Positions 16,461-24,330 of a stretch of 47,071 bases of DNA are shown one piece after another. The stretch is from CAIZLB01 sp039795875 (GTDB lineage Bacteria; Patescibacteriota; Minisyncoccia; Phycocordibacterales; CAIZLB01), in assembly GCA_039795875.1 (NCBI GenBank), contig JBDKKY010000004.1, forward strand, positions 1-47,071. Reading direction: 5' to 3'. The notes beneath the pieces were generated by a model, which worked only from the letters and a program-made list of their open reading frames with translations, did no database searches and was not told where the DNA came from. Each line of letters begins with the position of its first letter. Positions within the stretch are counted from its first letter, which is position 1. The position numbers and the translations under genes were made by a program.

Positions 16461-17015
16461 TTATCCTGGACCGGCTTGTGCGGCTGCATACGCGATCCGC
16501 ATCTCACGCTCAGCTGCGTAGCCTCTGATGAGGCGTTCGATGATGGCTGCGATCATGTTGCAAATAGTGGTGCCTTGCACCACGATGACCCAACTATCTA
16601 TACCTGGGACGGAAAGCCCTTGCCCTTCATTGATGATCGCTTCCCCGAATCCAAAATTGTCACTCCAAGAAGTTCTACGTTCGGCGACTATGTTGGATAT
16701 TTTTAAAGCTGCCCCTTGTTGTGTTGAGGCGCTGAATTCAGCAGGAGTAGGAAGGTCGGTATTGATCCATCGACCATCAGGGTCCGTAAGCTTAAAAGTC
16801 GGGAGATGGGGGTTTGAAGGAGATCGTTCTCCTGGATTGGCCACTAAGGCATCACGGTTGAGAGTGCTACGCCCGATCAGTACGTATGCTGTAGGTTGAT
16901 CAAGATGAGCCAATACTCCCTTGAGGTGTTCCCTTAGGGGCTCGAGCACATATGCCCAGATGTCAGCGGTTGAGGTAAGTGGAGGAAGAGTTCTGGAGGC
17001 AACAGAAACATTCAT
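16461..17015 (-). CDS. Unknown GC-rich orphan protein
   Basis: A 184-aa soluble protein. An N-terminal helical part (IWAYVLEPLREHLKGVLAHL) is followed by a mixed region, a Gly-rich turn (NFGFGEAIINEGQGLSVPG) and a hydrophobic stretch (WVIVVQGTTICNMIAAII). The last 20 residues are Ala/Arg/Glu-rich. The layout, helix then ligand-like domain with INEGQG, is faintly reminiscent of GAF-type small-molecule domains, but I cannot confirm that. It stands alone with its own promoter and terminator and is G+C-richer than its neighbours. Confidence 0.62.
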   Translation of the reverse strand: MNVSVASRTLPPLTSTADIWAYVLEPLREHLKGVLAHLDQPTAYVLIGRSTLNRDALVANPGERSPSNPHLPTFKLTDPDGRWINTDLPTPAEFSASTQQGAALKISNIVAERRTSWSDNFGFGEAIINEGQGLSVPGIDSWVIVVQGTTICNMIAAIIERLIRGYAAEREMRIAYAAAQAGPG

Positions 17016-17108
17016 GATGAATAAAGGTAGTGGTTATTAAGAGGATAAGGTGCGCCCACGAGTTTTTCGAGGTGATGTATTTATACGTTAAGTTATTAAA
17101 AATGTCCA
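17016..17108 (-). promoter_or_regulatory. Promoter and pyrimidine-rich leader of the 16461-17015 gene
   Basis: On the minus strand: -35 TGGACA (17103-17108) and -10 TATAAA (17080-17085) with 17-base spacing. The ~60-base leader ends in AATAACCACTACCTTTA before the ATG. There is no Shine-Dalgarno and no clear hairpin. Confidence 0.55.
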
Positions 17109-17136
17109 TTCTTTACGTTCATGATATAATCATCGC

Positions 17137-17772
17137 ATGGCATACGCATTCTTCGATCTGGACCAAACACTGATTACCGCTCAGAGCCAATCATTGTTAC
17201 TTAAAACATTATACCGGCACAAATATCTGTCTTGGTCAGAGTTTGCCCGTTTAAGATTATTTTTTATTTTATATAAATTACACCTCACACCAAAGTCCTA
17301 TCTAAATACGATATATGATTTGGCTGGACATGCTATGGAAGGAGTGGAAGTGGCTGAAGTCGGTAAGGTAGTTCACGATTTTGTATTTCAAACATTTCCG
17401 AGTATTGAAAACAGGGTGGCGGTAGAGGCTTTACAGAAACACATCAGTGCAGGTGACGATATAGTGCTTAGTAGTTCAGCCTTTGAGCCAATCGTAAAAG
17501 CCGCCGCAGAATATTTTCATATTGATGAATATCGAGCTAGCAAACTGGAGATTAAAGATGGAAAATATACAGGTGAACATGATGGAAAGCCTAATTACGG
17601 AGCCCAAAAATTAAATTCGCTTCTTGATTTTGATTTTAACAATTCTTATGGATATTCTGACCATCAATCTGATATACCTATATTGGAGAAGACATCACAT
17701 CCTGTTGCGGTTTCTCCCACTGGCCAGATGGAAAAGTTTGCAATGGCACATAGCTGGCCTATTTTGAAGTAA
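17137..17772 (+). CDS. HAD-superfamily IB phosphatase
   Basis: A SerB-like HAD phosphatase of 211 aa. Motif I is FDLDQT (DxDxT, nucleophile and general acid) at the N-terminus, motif II is LSSSAFEP, and motif III/IV is GYSDHQSDIPIL with the metal-binding Asp residues. A helical cap lies between motifs I and II. Subfamily IB members next to PlsC-type acyltransferases are common, and one follows here 27 bases downstream, so a role in lipid phosphate turnover is likely (inference). TATAAT at 17125-17130 ends six bases before the ATG. Confidence 0.87.
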   Translation: MAYAFFDLDQTLITAQSQSLLLKTLYRHKYLSWSEFARLRLFFILYKLHLTPKSYLNTIYDLAGHAMEGVEVAEVGKVVHDFVFQTFPSIENRVAVEALQKHISAGDDIVLSSSAFEPIVKAAAEYFHIDEYRASKLEIKDGKYTGEHDGKPNYGAQKLNSLLDFDFNNSYGYSDHQSDIPILEKTSHPVAVSPTGQMEKFAMAHSWPILK

Positions 17773-17799
17773 TTGTTGTATAATATAGAGTACACACAT

Positions 17800-18489
17800 A
17801 TGAAAACCCACAGCCTTCCGATCAAGATTAGTTATGGGCTAACCAGGTTTTTTATCGGTCCCCTTATTCGAGCGATTTGGGTTAAGGATCACCAGAATAC
17901 ACATCATATAAAGCGTCACAAAGGTGGTGCTATTATTGCCGCGAATCACCAAAGTTTTTTTGATTTTCTATGTCTAGCCTCAGTGTCAGGTAGAAATATT
18001 CATTTCTTATCGGCCGAAAAGTTTTTTAAACATCGATGGTGGCGAAAATTGATGAAGATAACGGGACAGATACGAGTAGATCGTCATGCCGAAGATAAGA
18101 GTGCTGTGCACATATCAGTGAAAGATCATGTCACCAGAAAACAACTAGTGGGTATTTTCCCAGAAGGGACACGATCACCATCAGCTACTGAGATGCTAAA
18201 GGCCTACACCGGTATCGCTCGATATGCGCTTGAGCATCGTATCCCTATTATTCCAGTCGGCATCAAAGGGGCACACGAGATTCACAATATTGTTGATAAA
18301 AAGTTAAATTTTAAAAAGAGTGTTCGGGTGGCGGTGGGTGAGCCGATGTATTTTGAAAAATATTATGACCGTGGGACTGACCACGAAGTGTTAATTGAAG
18401 TGACTGAGCATGTTATGAAGAAGATTGAAGAATTATCTGGTAAGATCTATCCTCACTATGAATCTAAAGGGTTAGCTATGGTACAATAA
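17800..18489 (+). CDS. PlsC-family acyltransferase (second copy)
   Basis: A 229-aa glycerolipid acyltransferase with catalytic HX4D in NHQSFFD, FPEGTRS as the substrate block, and IPIIPVGIKGAHEI after it. It is distinct in sequence from the copy at 12052-12786, suggesting different acyl acceptors or donors. The ATG at 17800 starts the conserved sequence; the nine upstream codons belong to the untranslated region between the HAD gene and this start. Likely co-transcribed with the HAD phosphatase, although a TATAAT lies at 17779-17784. Confidence 0.87.
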   Translation: MKTHSLPIKISYGLTRFFIGPLIRAIWVKDHQNTHHIKRHKGGAIIAANHQSFFDFLCLASVSGRNIHFLSAEKFFKHRWWRKLMKITGQIRVDRHAEDKSAVHISVKDHVTRKQLVGIFPEGTRSPSATEMLKAYTGIARYALEHRIPIIPVGIKGAHEIHNIVDKKLNFKKSVRVAVGEPMYFEKYYDRGTDHEVLIEVTEHVMKKIEELSGKIYPHYESKGLAMVQ

Positions 18490-18495
18490 TTTCAA

Positions 18496-20103
18496 ATGTC
18501 CCCGTTTAGTTTTTCCAGCCTCATACTGACCCTTACGACACTGATGTTCAGTGTTATCACCTATCAAGCTGATAGAACCAATAAGGTAAATCGGGCTTGG
18601 TTTTATTTTTCTATTCCTTTTGGTTTATGGAGTTTCGCTTTGTTTAATATCACGAACACTGGTGATGCACACACCGCCCTTATCTGGCAGTACATTCTCG
18701 ATATATCAGCGGTTTGGATTCCCTCAACCTATTTTTATTTTGCCACTTGTTTACTTCGGTATAAAAAAAGCATCACTCTCAATATCTTATTTGTCTCTAG
18801 TGCGCTATTGACCGCACTCAGTCTCACACCCCTTTTTAAACTAGGGGTTGCTCGGTTGTTTGATTTCTTCTGGATCGTACCAGGTAAGTTATATGTGATA
18901 TTCCCAGCATTTTTTGCAGTGGTTGTGATCTTGAGTATTGGTCATATTGTGGTCACGCTGAGGAAAATTGATCGTGGTAGCAGCTATGGTTCACAATTAA
19001 AAAACACCATCGTCACCTGTATTATTGGATTTGCAGCCGGAGGTACAAACTTTTTCCCTCAATTTTTCAATATCTATCCGTTTGGAAACTATATCGTTAT
19101 TGTATATGTGATTGTGATGGTCTATGGAGTGGTACGACACAAGCTCTTGAGTCCAAAGGTGGTGGTGGCCCAGCTGTTTACATCAGCCCTCATGCTGGTG
19201 TCATTTGTAGAGATTATTTTTGCTGGAACTACTAATCAGATTATTTATAAGATAATTATATTCTGTGTAGTGACATTCTTCAGTTGGTTGTTCATCAGAA
19301 GTGTGCGGAAAGAGATCGAGATCAAAGATCAGTTGGCTATCAAAGAAGTACAGCTAACCAAAAACAATGCAGAGTTGGCACGTATTTCAGCTGAAAAAAC
19401 TGAGTTTGTCTCTTTAGCATCACACCAGATCCGGGGACCGTTGACCTCTATCAAAGGATACAGTTCGATGATTCTTGATGGAGACTTTGGTCCCATCTCT
19501 CCTGAGGCTAAAGAAGCAGCGGTGGTGATGATCGACTCTTGTAATACTCTGACTCGAGTGGTGAATGATTATTTGGATATCACTCGTATCGAACAAGGTC
19601 GTATGAAATTTGAATTTTCTGATGTAGACCTTAAGGCTTTGATATCAACCTGTATACAGGAATTGTCGCCGTCTATCACTCGAGCCGGTCTGAAATGTAT
19701 TGTGCATATGCCTGAAGGTCCAAATGCCGCCGGAAAAGAATGGTGGCATATCAAAGGTGATGCTCCAAAATTGAAACAAGTATTCTTAAATTTGATTGAT
19801 AATTCTATCAAATACACACCAACAGGTTCCTTAACAATTTCTTTGGTGGAGACTAATCAAAAGATGATTCGGTTTAGTATAAAAGATACAGGAGTGGGAA
19901 TCGCGCCAACGACAATGCCAAAATTGTTTGCCAAATTCTCTCGTGCCGAAAATGCGTCTGAAACCAATATCTTGGGTACCGGTCTAGGATTGTATGTGGC
20001 TAAAATGATGGTAGAGGCCTTTGAGGGAAAAGTCTGGGCTGAATCCGAAGGAACGGGGAAGGGTTCAACGTTTATCGTGGAGCTGAGGGAGAAGAAGTTT
20101 TAG
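18496..20103 (+). CDS. Orphan membrane sensor histidine kinase
   Basis: A 535-aa sensor kinase. The N-terminal half (1-270) holds seven or eight membrane helices, like the 7TM sensor regions of some kinases. The HisKA domain has the phosphoacceptor in LASHQIRGPLTSIKGY near residue 310. The ATPase domain shows the N box (LIDNSIKYTPTG), G1 (DTGVGIAP), F box and G2 (GTGLGLYVAKMM). No response regulator lies in the window, so its partner is elsewhere. TACAAT at 18482-18487 ends eight bases before the ATG. It follows the acyltransferase by six bases, which may hint at a membrane-state signal; that is speculation. Confidence 0.92.
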   Translation: MSPFSFSSLILTLTTLMFSVITYQADRTNKVNRAWFYFSIPFGLWSFALFNITNTGDAHTALIWQYILDISAVWIPSTYFYFATCLLRYKKSITLNILFVSSALLTALSLTPLFKLGVARLFDFFWIVPGKLYVIFPAFFAVVVILSIGHIVVTLRKIDRGSSYGSQLKNTIVTCIIGFAAGGTNFFPQFFNIYPFGNYIVIVYVIVMVYGVVRHKLLSPKVVVAQLFTSALMLVSFVEIIFAGTTNQIIYKIIIFCVVTFFSWLFIRSVRKEIEIKDQLAIKEVQLTKNNAELARISAEKTEFVSLASHQIRGPLTSIKGYSSMILDGDFGPISPEAKEAAVVMIDSCNTLTRVVNDYLDITRIEQGRMKFEFSDVDLKALISTCIQELSPSITRAGLKCIVHMPEGPNAAGKEWWHIKGDAPKLKQVFLNLIDNSIKYTPTGSLTISLVETNQKMIRFSIKDTGVGIAPTTMPKLFAKFSRAENASETNILGTGLGLYVAKMMVEAFEGKVWAESEGTGKGSTFIVELREKKF

Positions 20104-20142
20104 GTCGAAAACACTGATATTGTGTGATACAATCAGCCTATT

Positions 20143-21639
20143 ATGACAGATACAACATCAGCCGCAGGCAATCAGCCCGACGAGCGTTTAGATCGGATCA
20201 ATTCATTGAAAAAAATTCAAGACTCTGGAGTCACAGCATATGCCGGTAAGTTTGATCGTTCTCATATGTTGGCTGAGGCCAAGGCTCTAGCCATGGATAC
20301 CGTCGTTTCTGTTGCTGGTCGAATTGTGTTTATGCGAAACATGGGAAAATTGGCTTTTGCCCAGCTCCAAGATTATTCTGGTAAGTTACAGGTTGTATTT
20401 AAGGCTGATGTTCTCGGTGAGGCATTTGAGAAAGCTCTTGATAATCTACATGTTGGAGATTTTATTGGTGTAAAAGGTGAGATGTTTACTACGCAAAAAG
20501 GGGAGATTTCTGTTTTGGTAAAAGAGTGTACGTTTTTAAGTAAAACTATTCGTCCGCTTCCGGAAAAATGGCATGGACTAACAGACCAGGAAACTGCGTA
20601 CCGAAAAAGATATCTAGATCTTATCAGCAATACAGAAACTATGGATCGATTTAAATTCCGATCACAGTTTATTCATGAATTACGAAATTTTTATGCAAAA
20701 CATGGATTTGTTGAGCTCGATACTCCAGTTTTACAAGTTGCCGCCTCAGGTGCTTTGGCCAAGCCTTTCAAAACACATTATAACGCTCTTGATATGGATG
20801 TGTATCTTCGAATCGCCCCTGAGATTTATTTAAAAGAAGCAATTGTTGGAGGTTTTGATAAGATTTTCGAGATTGCACGTGTATTTCGAAATGAAGGAAT
20901 GGACGCCAGTCACCTGCAAGAGTTTACTATGGTTGAACACTATGCTTCATACTGGGATTACAAAGACAATATGAAATTCACAGAAGAGATGTTTGTTGAG
21001 ATTGTGGGAAAATTAAAAGGCAGTATGAATATCACTATTCCTAACCGAGATGGAGAAATGGTATCTGTTGATCTAACACCTCCATGGGATAGGAAAACAT
21101 TCCGTGAACTTATCATCGCTGACTCTGGATTGGATATTGATCAATATCCAACAACAGCAGAGTTGAAAGAGGCTATTAAAAAGTTGGGGGTTGAGATTCA
21201 AGACATCGAAGTGCTTGGACGGGGCAACATGATTGATTCACTATATAAGAAAGTATCTCGACCAAAACTTGTACGTCCTACATTTTTAACACACCATCCT
21301 ATTGATATCTCTCCTTTAGCCAGAAAAAATGATGAAAATCCAAATGTCACAGATCGATTCCAACTTGTGTTGAACGGTTGGGAAATTGTAAATGCGTACA
21401 GTGAGCTCATTGACCCGATCGACCAAGCTGAGCGATTTGCAAAACAAGGAGAATACAAAGACGCTGGAGATGAAGAGGCTATGGAAAAAGATGATGACTA
21501 TGTCGAAGCGATGGAACATGGTATGCCACCAATGTCAGGTTGGGGCATGGGGGTTGAGCGAGTGATAGCGCTTCTGACAGGTCAATCAAACTTGCGAGAT
21601 GTCATATTATTTCCATTGTTGAAACCTAAGCAAAAATAG
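20143..21639 (+). CDS. lysS: Lysyl-tRNA synthetase, class II
   Basis: Charges tRNA-Lys. The N-terminal OB-fold anticodon-binding domain spans roughly 55-150 (SVAGRIVFMRNMGKLAFAQL). The class II core has motif 2 (EIARVFRNEGMDASHLQEFT) and motif 3 (GWGMGVERVIALLTG), with LRDVILFPLLKP at the end. At 498 aa it has normal length. A stretch between motif 2 and motif 3 (EAIKKLGVEIQDIEVLG) is the usual helical insertion. TACAAT at 20128-20133 precedes the ATG by nine bases. trpS follows after 13 bases. Confidence 0.96.
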   Translation: MTDTTSAAGNQPDERLDRINSLKKIQDSGVTAYAGKFDRSHMLAEAKALAMDTVVSVAGRIVFMRNMGKLAFAQLQDYSGKLQVVFKADVLGEAFEKALDNLHVGDFIGVKGEMFTTQKGEISVLVKECTFLSKTIRPLPEKWHGLTDQETAYRKRYLDLISNTETMDRFKFRSQFIHELRNFYAKHGFVELDTPVLQVAASGALAKPFKTHYNALDMDVYLRIAPEIYLKEAIVGGFDKIFEIARVFRNEGMDASHLQEFTMVEHYASYWDYKDNMKFTEEMFVEIVGKLKGSMNITIPNRDGEMVSVDLTPPWDRKTFRELIIADSGLDIDQYPTTAELKEAIKKLGVEIQDIEVLGRGNMIDSLYKKVSRPKLVRPTFLTHHPIDISPLARKNDENPNVTDRFQLVLNGWEIVNAYSELIDPIDQAERFAKQGEYKDAGDEEAMEKDDDYVEAMEHGMPPMSGWGMGVERVIALLTGQSNLRDVILFPLLKPKQK

Positions 21640-21652
21640 TAAATATAAAAAT

Positions 21653-22654
21653 ATGAAAAAAATACTCTTAACCGGTGATAGACCAACAGGCCGACTGCAT
21701 CTCGGTCATTATGTTGGCTCTATTCAAAATCGAATCAAACTACAAGACGAAGTAGATCAGGCCTTCTACATGATCGCTGATGTGCAAGCCTTGACTGACA
21801 ATGCTCAAAATCCAGAAAAAGTTACCACGAATGTGATGGAAGTTATTCTTGATAACTTGGCTTGTGGAGTTGATCCAAAGAAAACACATTTCTTTATTCA
21901 ATCACAAATTCCGGAGATCGCTGAGATAACTGTGTTCTTTTTGAACTTGGTCACACTGGCTCGACTCAAACGAAATCCGACCGTAAAAGCTGAAATGCAA
22001 CAAAAGGGATTCGGTGAAGATGTGCCTGCAGGTTTCTTGGCCTACCCAGTGAGCCAAGCTGCTGACATTCTATTTGCCGGAGCAAGTATCGTCCCAGTAG
22101 GCGAAGACCAGCTTCCAGTACTTGAGCAGACCAATGAATTGGCTCGAAAATTTAACTCTATCTATGGAGAATTTTTCCAGGAGGTAAAACCTATCATTTC
22201 TCAGGTTTCTCGACTGGTTGGTACAGACGGAAACGCTAAGGCCAGTAAGTCTTTGAACAACGCTATTTACCTCGCCGATAGCAATGATGAGATCGCTAAA
22301 AAAGTTATGGGAATGTACACGGATCCCAATCACATCAAAGTCGAAGATCCTGGAAAAGTCGAGGGCAATGTAGTGTTTACTTATCTAGATGTCTTTGATT
22401 CTGATAAAGCAGAAGTGGAGAAATTAAAGGCAGATTATCAAAAAGGAGGACTAGGTGATGTGGTTGTCAAAAAAAGATTGATACAAGTTTTACAAGATCT
22501 TATCGCACCGATACGTGAACGCCGGGAAGAGCTGGCTAAAGACACAAAAAAGATTCTAAAAGATATAGAGGAAAGTACAAGAAAAGTTCAAGAGATAGCG
22601 GCGGCCAATATGAAAAAGATGAAACAATTGATGAAGATTGATTATTTTGGATAA
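21653..22654 (+). CDS. trpS: Tryptophanyl-tRNA synthetase
   Basis: Class I synthetase for tRNA-Trp. The N-terminus TGDRPTGRLHLGHYVGSI holds the HIGH-type HLGH. The KMSKS-type loop is KASKS in GNAKASKSLNN. YPVSQAADILFAGA and VPVGEDQLPVLEQTNELAR are typical TrpRS blocks. It has 333 aa. It starts 13 bases after lysS with AT-rich sequence between and is probably transcribed with it. Confidence 0.96.
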   Translation: MKKILLTGDRPTGRLHLGHYVGSIQNRIKLQDEVDQAFYMIADVQALTDNAQNPEKVTTNVMEVILDNLACGVDPKKTHFFIQSQIPEIAEITVFFLNLVTLARLKRNPTVKAEMQQKGFGEDVPAGFLAYPVSQAADILFAGASIVPVGEDQLPVLEQTNELARKFNSIYGEFFQEVKPIISQVSRLVGTDGNAKASKSLNNAIYLADSNDEIAKKVMGMYTDPNHIKVEDPGKVEGNVVFTYLDVFDSDKAEVEKLKADYQKGGLGDVVVKKRLIQVLQDLIAPIRERREELAKDTKKILKDIEESTRKVQEIAAANMKKMKQLMKIDYFG

Positions 22655-22690
22655 TATTTGTGTAGGTGCAAATTGTGCTATAATAGCTCT

Positions 22691-23248
22691 ATGAAAAAAA
22701 CATCAACAATCATTATTGTTATAGTAGTTCTTCTGGTGTTATGGGCATTTGCCTCATATAACGGATTGGTAACTGCTCGGGAAACCTATACATCTCAATG
22801 GTCTCAGGTTGAGAATCAATATCAGCGACGTTTTGACCTTATCCCCAACTTAGTGAACGCTGTAAAAGGTGCGATGAAGCAAGAAACAGCTGTATTTACA
22901 GCTCTAGCCGAAGCGCGAACACGGTACAGTGGTGCGGTCACTCAACAAGACAAAGTAGAGGCTGCAAATCAGGTGGAATCATCACTTGGTCGATTGTTGG
23001 TAGTTATGGAAAATTATCCTCAATTGAAATCTATTGACGCCGTGCAGGACCTTATGACATCTCTAGAAGGAACAGAGAACAGAGTTGCTGTAGAACGACA
23101 AAAATACAACGATACTGTTCGAGCATACAACTTGCGAGTGCAACGAATCCCTGGATCTATATTTGCCGGTCTCTTCCACTACAGTGTTCAGCCATACTTT
23201 GAAGCCACACAAGGATCAGCAACAGCTCCTGTAGTTAATCTCCAATAA
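22691..23248 (+). CDS. LemA family protein
   Basis: A 185-aa membrane-anchored helical protein. The N-terminal span (IIIVIVVLLVLWAFASY) is followed by the conserved LemA core: WSQVENQYQRRFDLIPNLVN, then YPQLKS, TENRVAVERQKYNDTVRAYN and a P-GSIFAGLFHY-type ending. Function is not settled in the family. LemA genes commonly sit beside TPM-domain genes, as here, and the pair probably works together at the envelope. TATAAT at 22679-22684 ends six bases before the ATG, which is why I start here rather than at 22658. Confidence 0.93.
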   Translation: MKKTSTIIIVIVVLLVLWAFASYNGLVTARETYTSQWSQVENQYQRRFDLIPNLVNAVKGAMKQETAVFTALAEARTRYSGAVTQQDKVEAANQVESSLGRLLVVMENYPQLKSIDAVQDLMTSLEGTENRVAVERQKYNDTVRAYNLRVQRIPGSIFAGLFHYSVQPYFEATQGSATAPVVNLQ

Positions 23249-23268
23249 TTTTTTTAGACCAAAAACAT

Positions 23269-24147
23269 ATGAAAAAACTGTTTTACATAACAATACTGTG
23301 TATATGCAGTCTTTTTGTTGTGTCTCCAACTCAAGCGGCAACCATCAAGCTGACCAAACATGTAACAGATACTGCCAATATCCTTTCCGCTGATGTGGAA
23401 AATGCACTGGAGGACAAGCTCACAGCATACGAACAGCGAACAACCAATCAATTCGTAGTCGTAACTCTACCATCACTGCCAAACAACAGTACTGTAGAAA
23501 CAGTCGCGTATGATATTTTTAATGAAAATAAGCTTGGTCAGGTAGAAAAAAATAATGGATTACTATTCTTGATCTCAACCGCAGAAAGAAAGACTCGATT
23601 TGAAGTTGGATATGGTCTTGAGCCGGTGATGCCTGACATCCTAGTTGGCCGTATTCTCCGCGACGATGTCGCACCTTTATTCAAAGCTGGAGATTTTAAT
23701 GGCGGTATTACATTGGCGGTTGATAAAGCGATCGCTGTGTTAGATAAAGGAGAGGTGTATACTGCTACAACCCTAGACTCGACACAGAATGGAGGTCAAA
23801 ATGGGAATGATTACGCAGCTTGGATTTTTATTGGTTTTTTTATTCTCCAGAGTGTAGTACGATATTTTGCCAAGAGTAAGTCGATTATAGCTGGGGGAGT
23901 TGTCGGTGCCATTGCTGGAATTGTTGGATATTTGATAACAGGAATCATATATATGTTTGGGTTTATTCTTCTGGGTCTTCTCATAGATTGGATTGCTTCA
24001 GGTCCACTGGGTAAAAAAATGGCAAAATGGCAGCGTGGCAGTGGTGGTCGAGGAGGCTTTTGGAGTGGAGGCTCTGGTGGACACAGTGGGGGTTTCGGTG
24101 GTGGAGGAGGTTCATCTGGCGGTGGCGGTGCAAGCGGTGGCTACTAA
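23269..24147 (+). CDS. TPM-domain envelope protein with Gly-rich tail
   Basis: A 292-aa exported membrane protein. A signal peptide (ends ...SPTQA, ~1-24) precedes a TPM domain at ~28-165 with VTDTANILSADVENALEDKL, TNQFVVVTLPSL and RFEVGYGLEPVMPD. Three hydrophobic segments lie at ~185-245. The C-terminus is Gly/Ser-rich with a cluster of Gly repeats (FGGGGGSSGGGG), as in YgcG-like proteins. It lies 20 bases after lemA and is almost certainly in the same operon. The TPM domain was named for phosphatase-like activity in plants, but its bacterial role is unclear. Confidence 0.92.
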   Translation: MKKLFYITILCICSLFVVSPTQAATIKLTKHVTDTANILSADVENALEDKLTAYEQRTTNQFVVVTLPSLPNNSTVETVAYDIFNENKLGQVEKNNGLLFLISTAERKTRFEVGYGLEPVMPDILVGRILRDDVAPLFKAGDFNGGITLAVDKAIAVLDKGEVYTATTLDSTQNGGQNGNDYAAWIFIGFFILQSVVRYFAKSKSIIAGGVVGAIAGIVGYLITGIIYMFGFILLGLLIDWIASGPLGKKMAKWQRGSGGRGGFWSGGSGGHSGGFGGGGGSSGGGGASGGY

Positions 24148-24181
24148 ACAGCCCGAAAGAAGTTATCCACAGTTTAGGCTA

Positions 24182-24302
24182 TTGACACAAGATTTGATTG
24201 AGCTATACTACTTAAGTACTTGATTCAATGAGAGCAATCTTATCGAGTCAGATACATGAAAAACACGTTGATTAGGAGCAATCCTGAAAGACGTGTTTTT
24301 CA
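24182..24302 (+). ncRNA. Candidate small RNA or smc leader
   Basis: A strong promoter, TTGACA (24182-24187) and TATACT (24204-24209) with 16-base spacing, would start RNA near 24217. A hairpin at 24221-24250 follows. A terminator-like hairpin comes next (24259-24268 with 24291-24300, 10 bp perfect, inner AGGA/TCCT hairpin) and ends in five Ts. The product would be about 85 bases with no convincing ORF. It could also act as an attenuator before smc. Confidence 0.5.
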
Positions 24303-24330
24303 CATATATATACGGTATAATATTTCACAT

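Noticed and set aside
24256..24330. N-terminal extension of smc from the ATG at 24256
   Set aside because: The extension is encoded by a terminator-like hairpin; MRLKSL at 24331 is the family N-terminus and has its own TATAAT.
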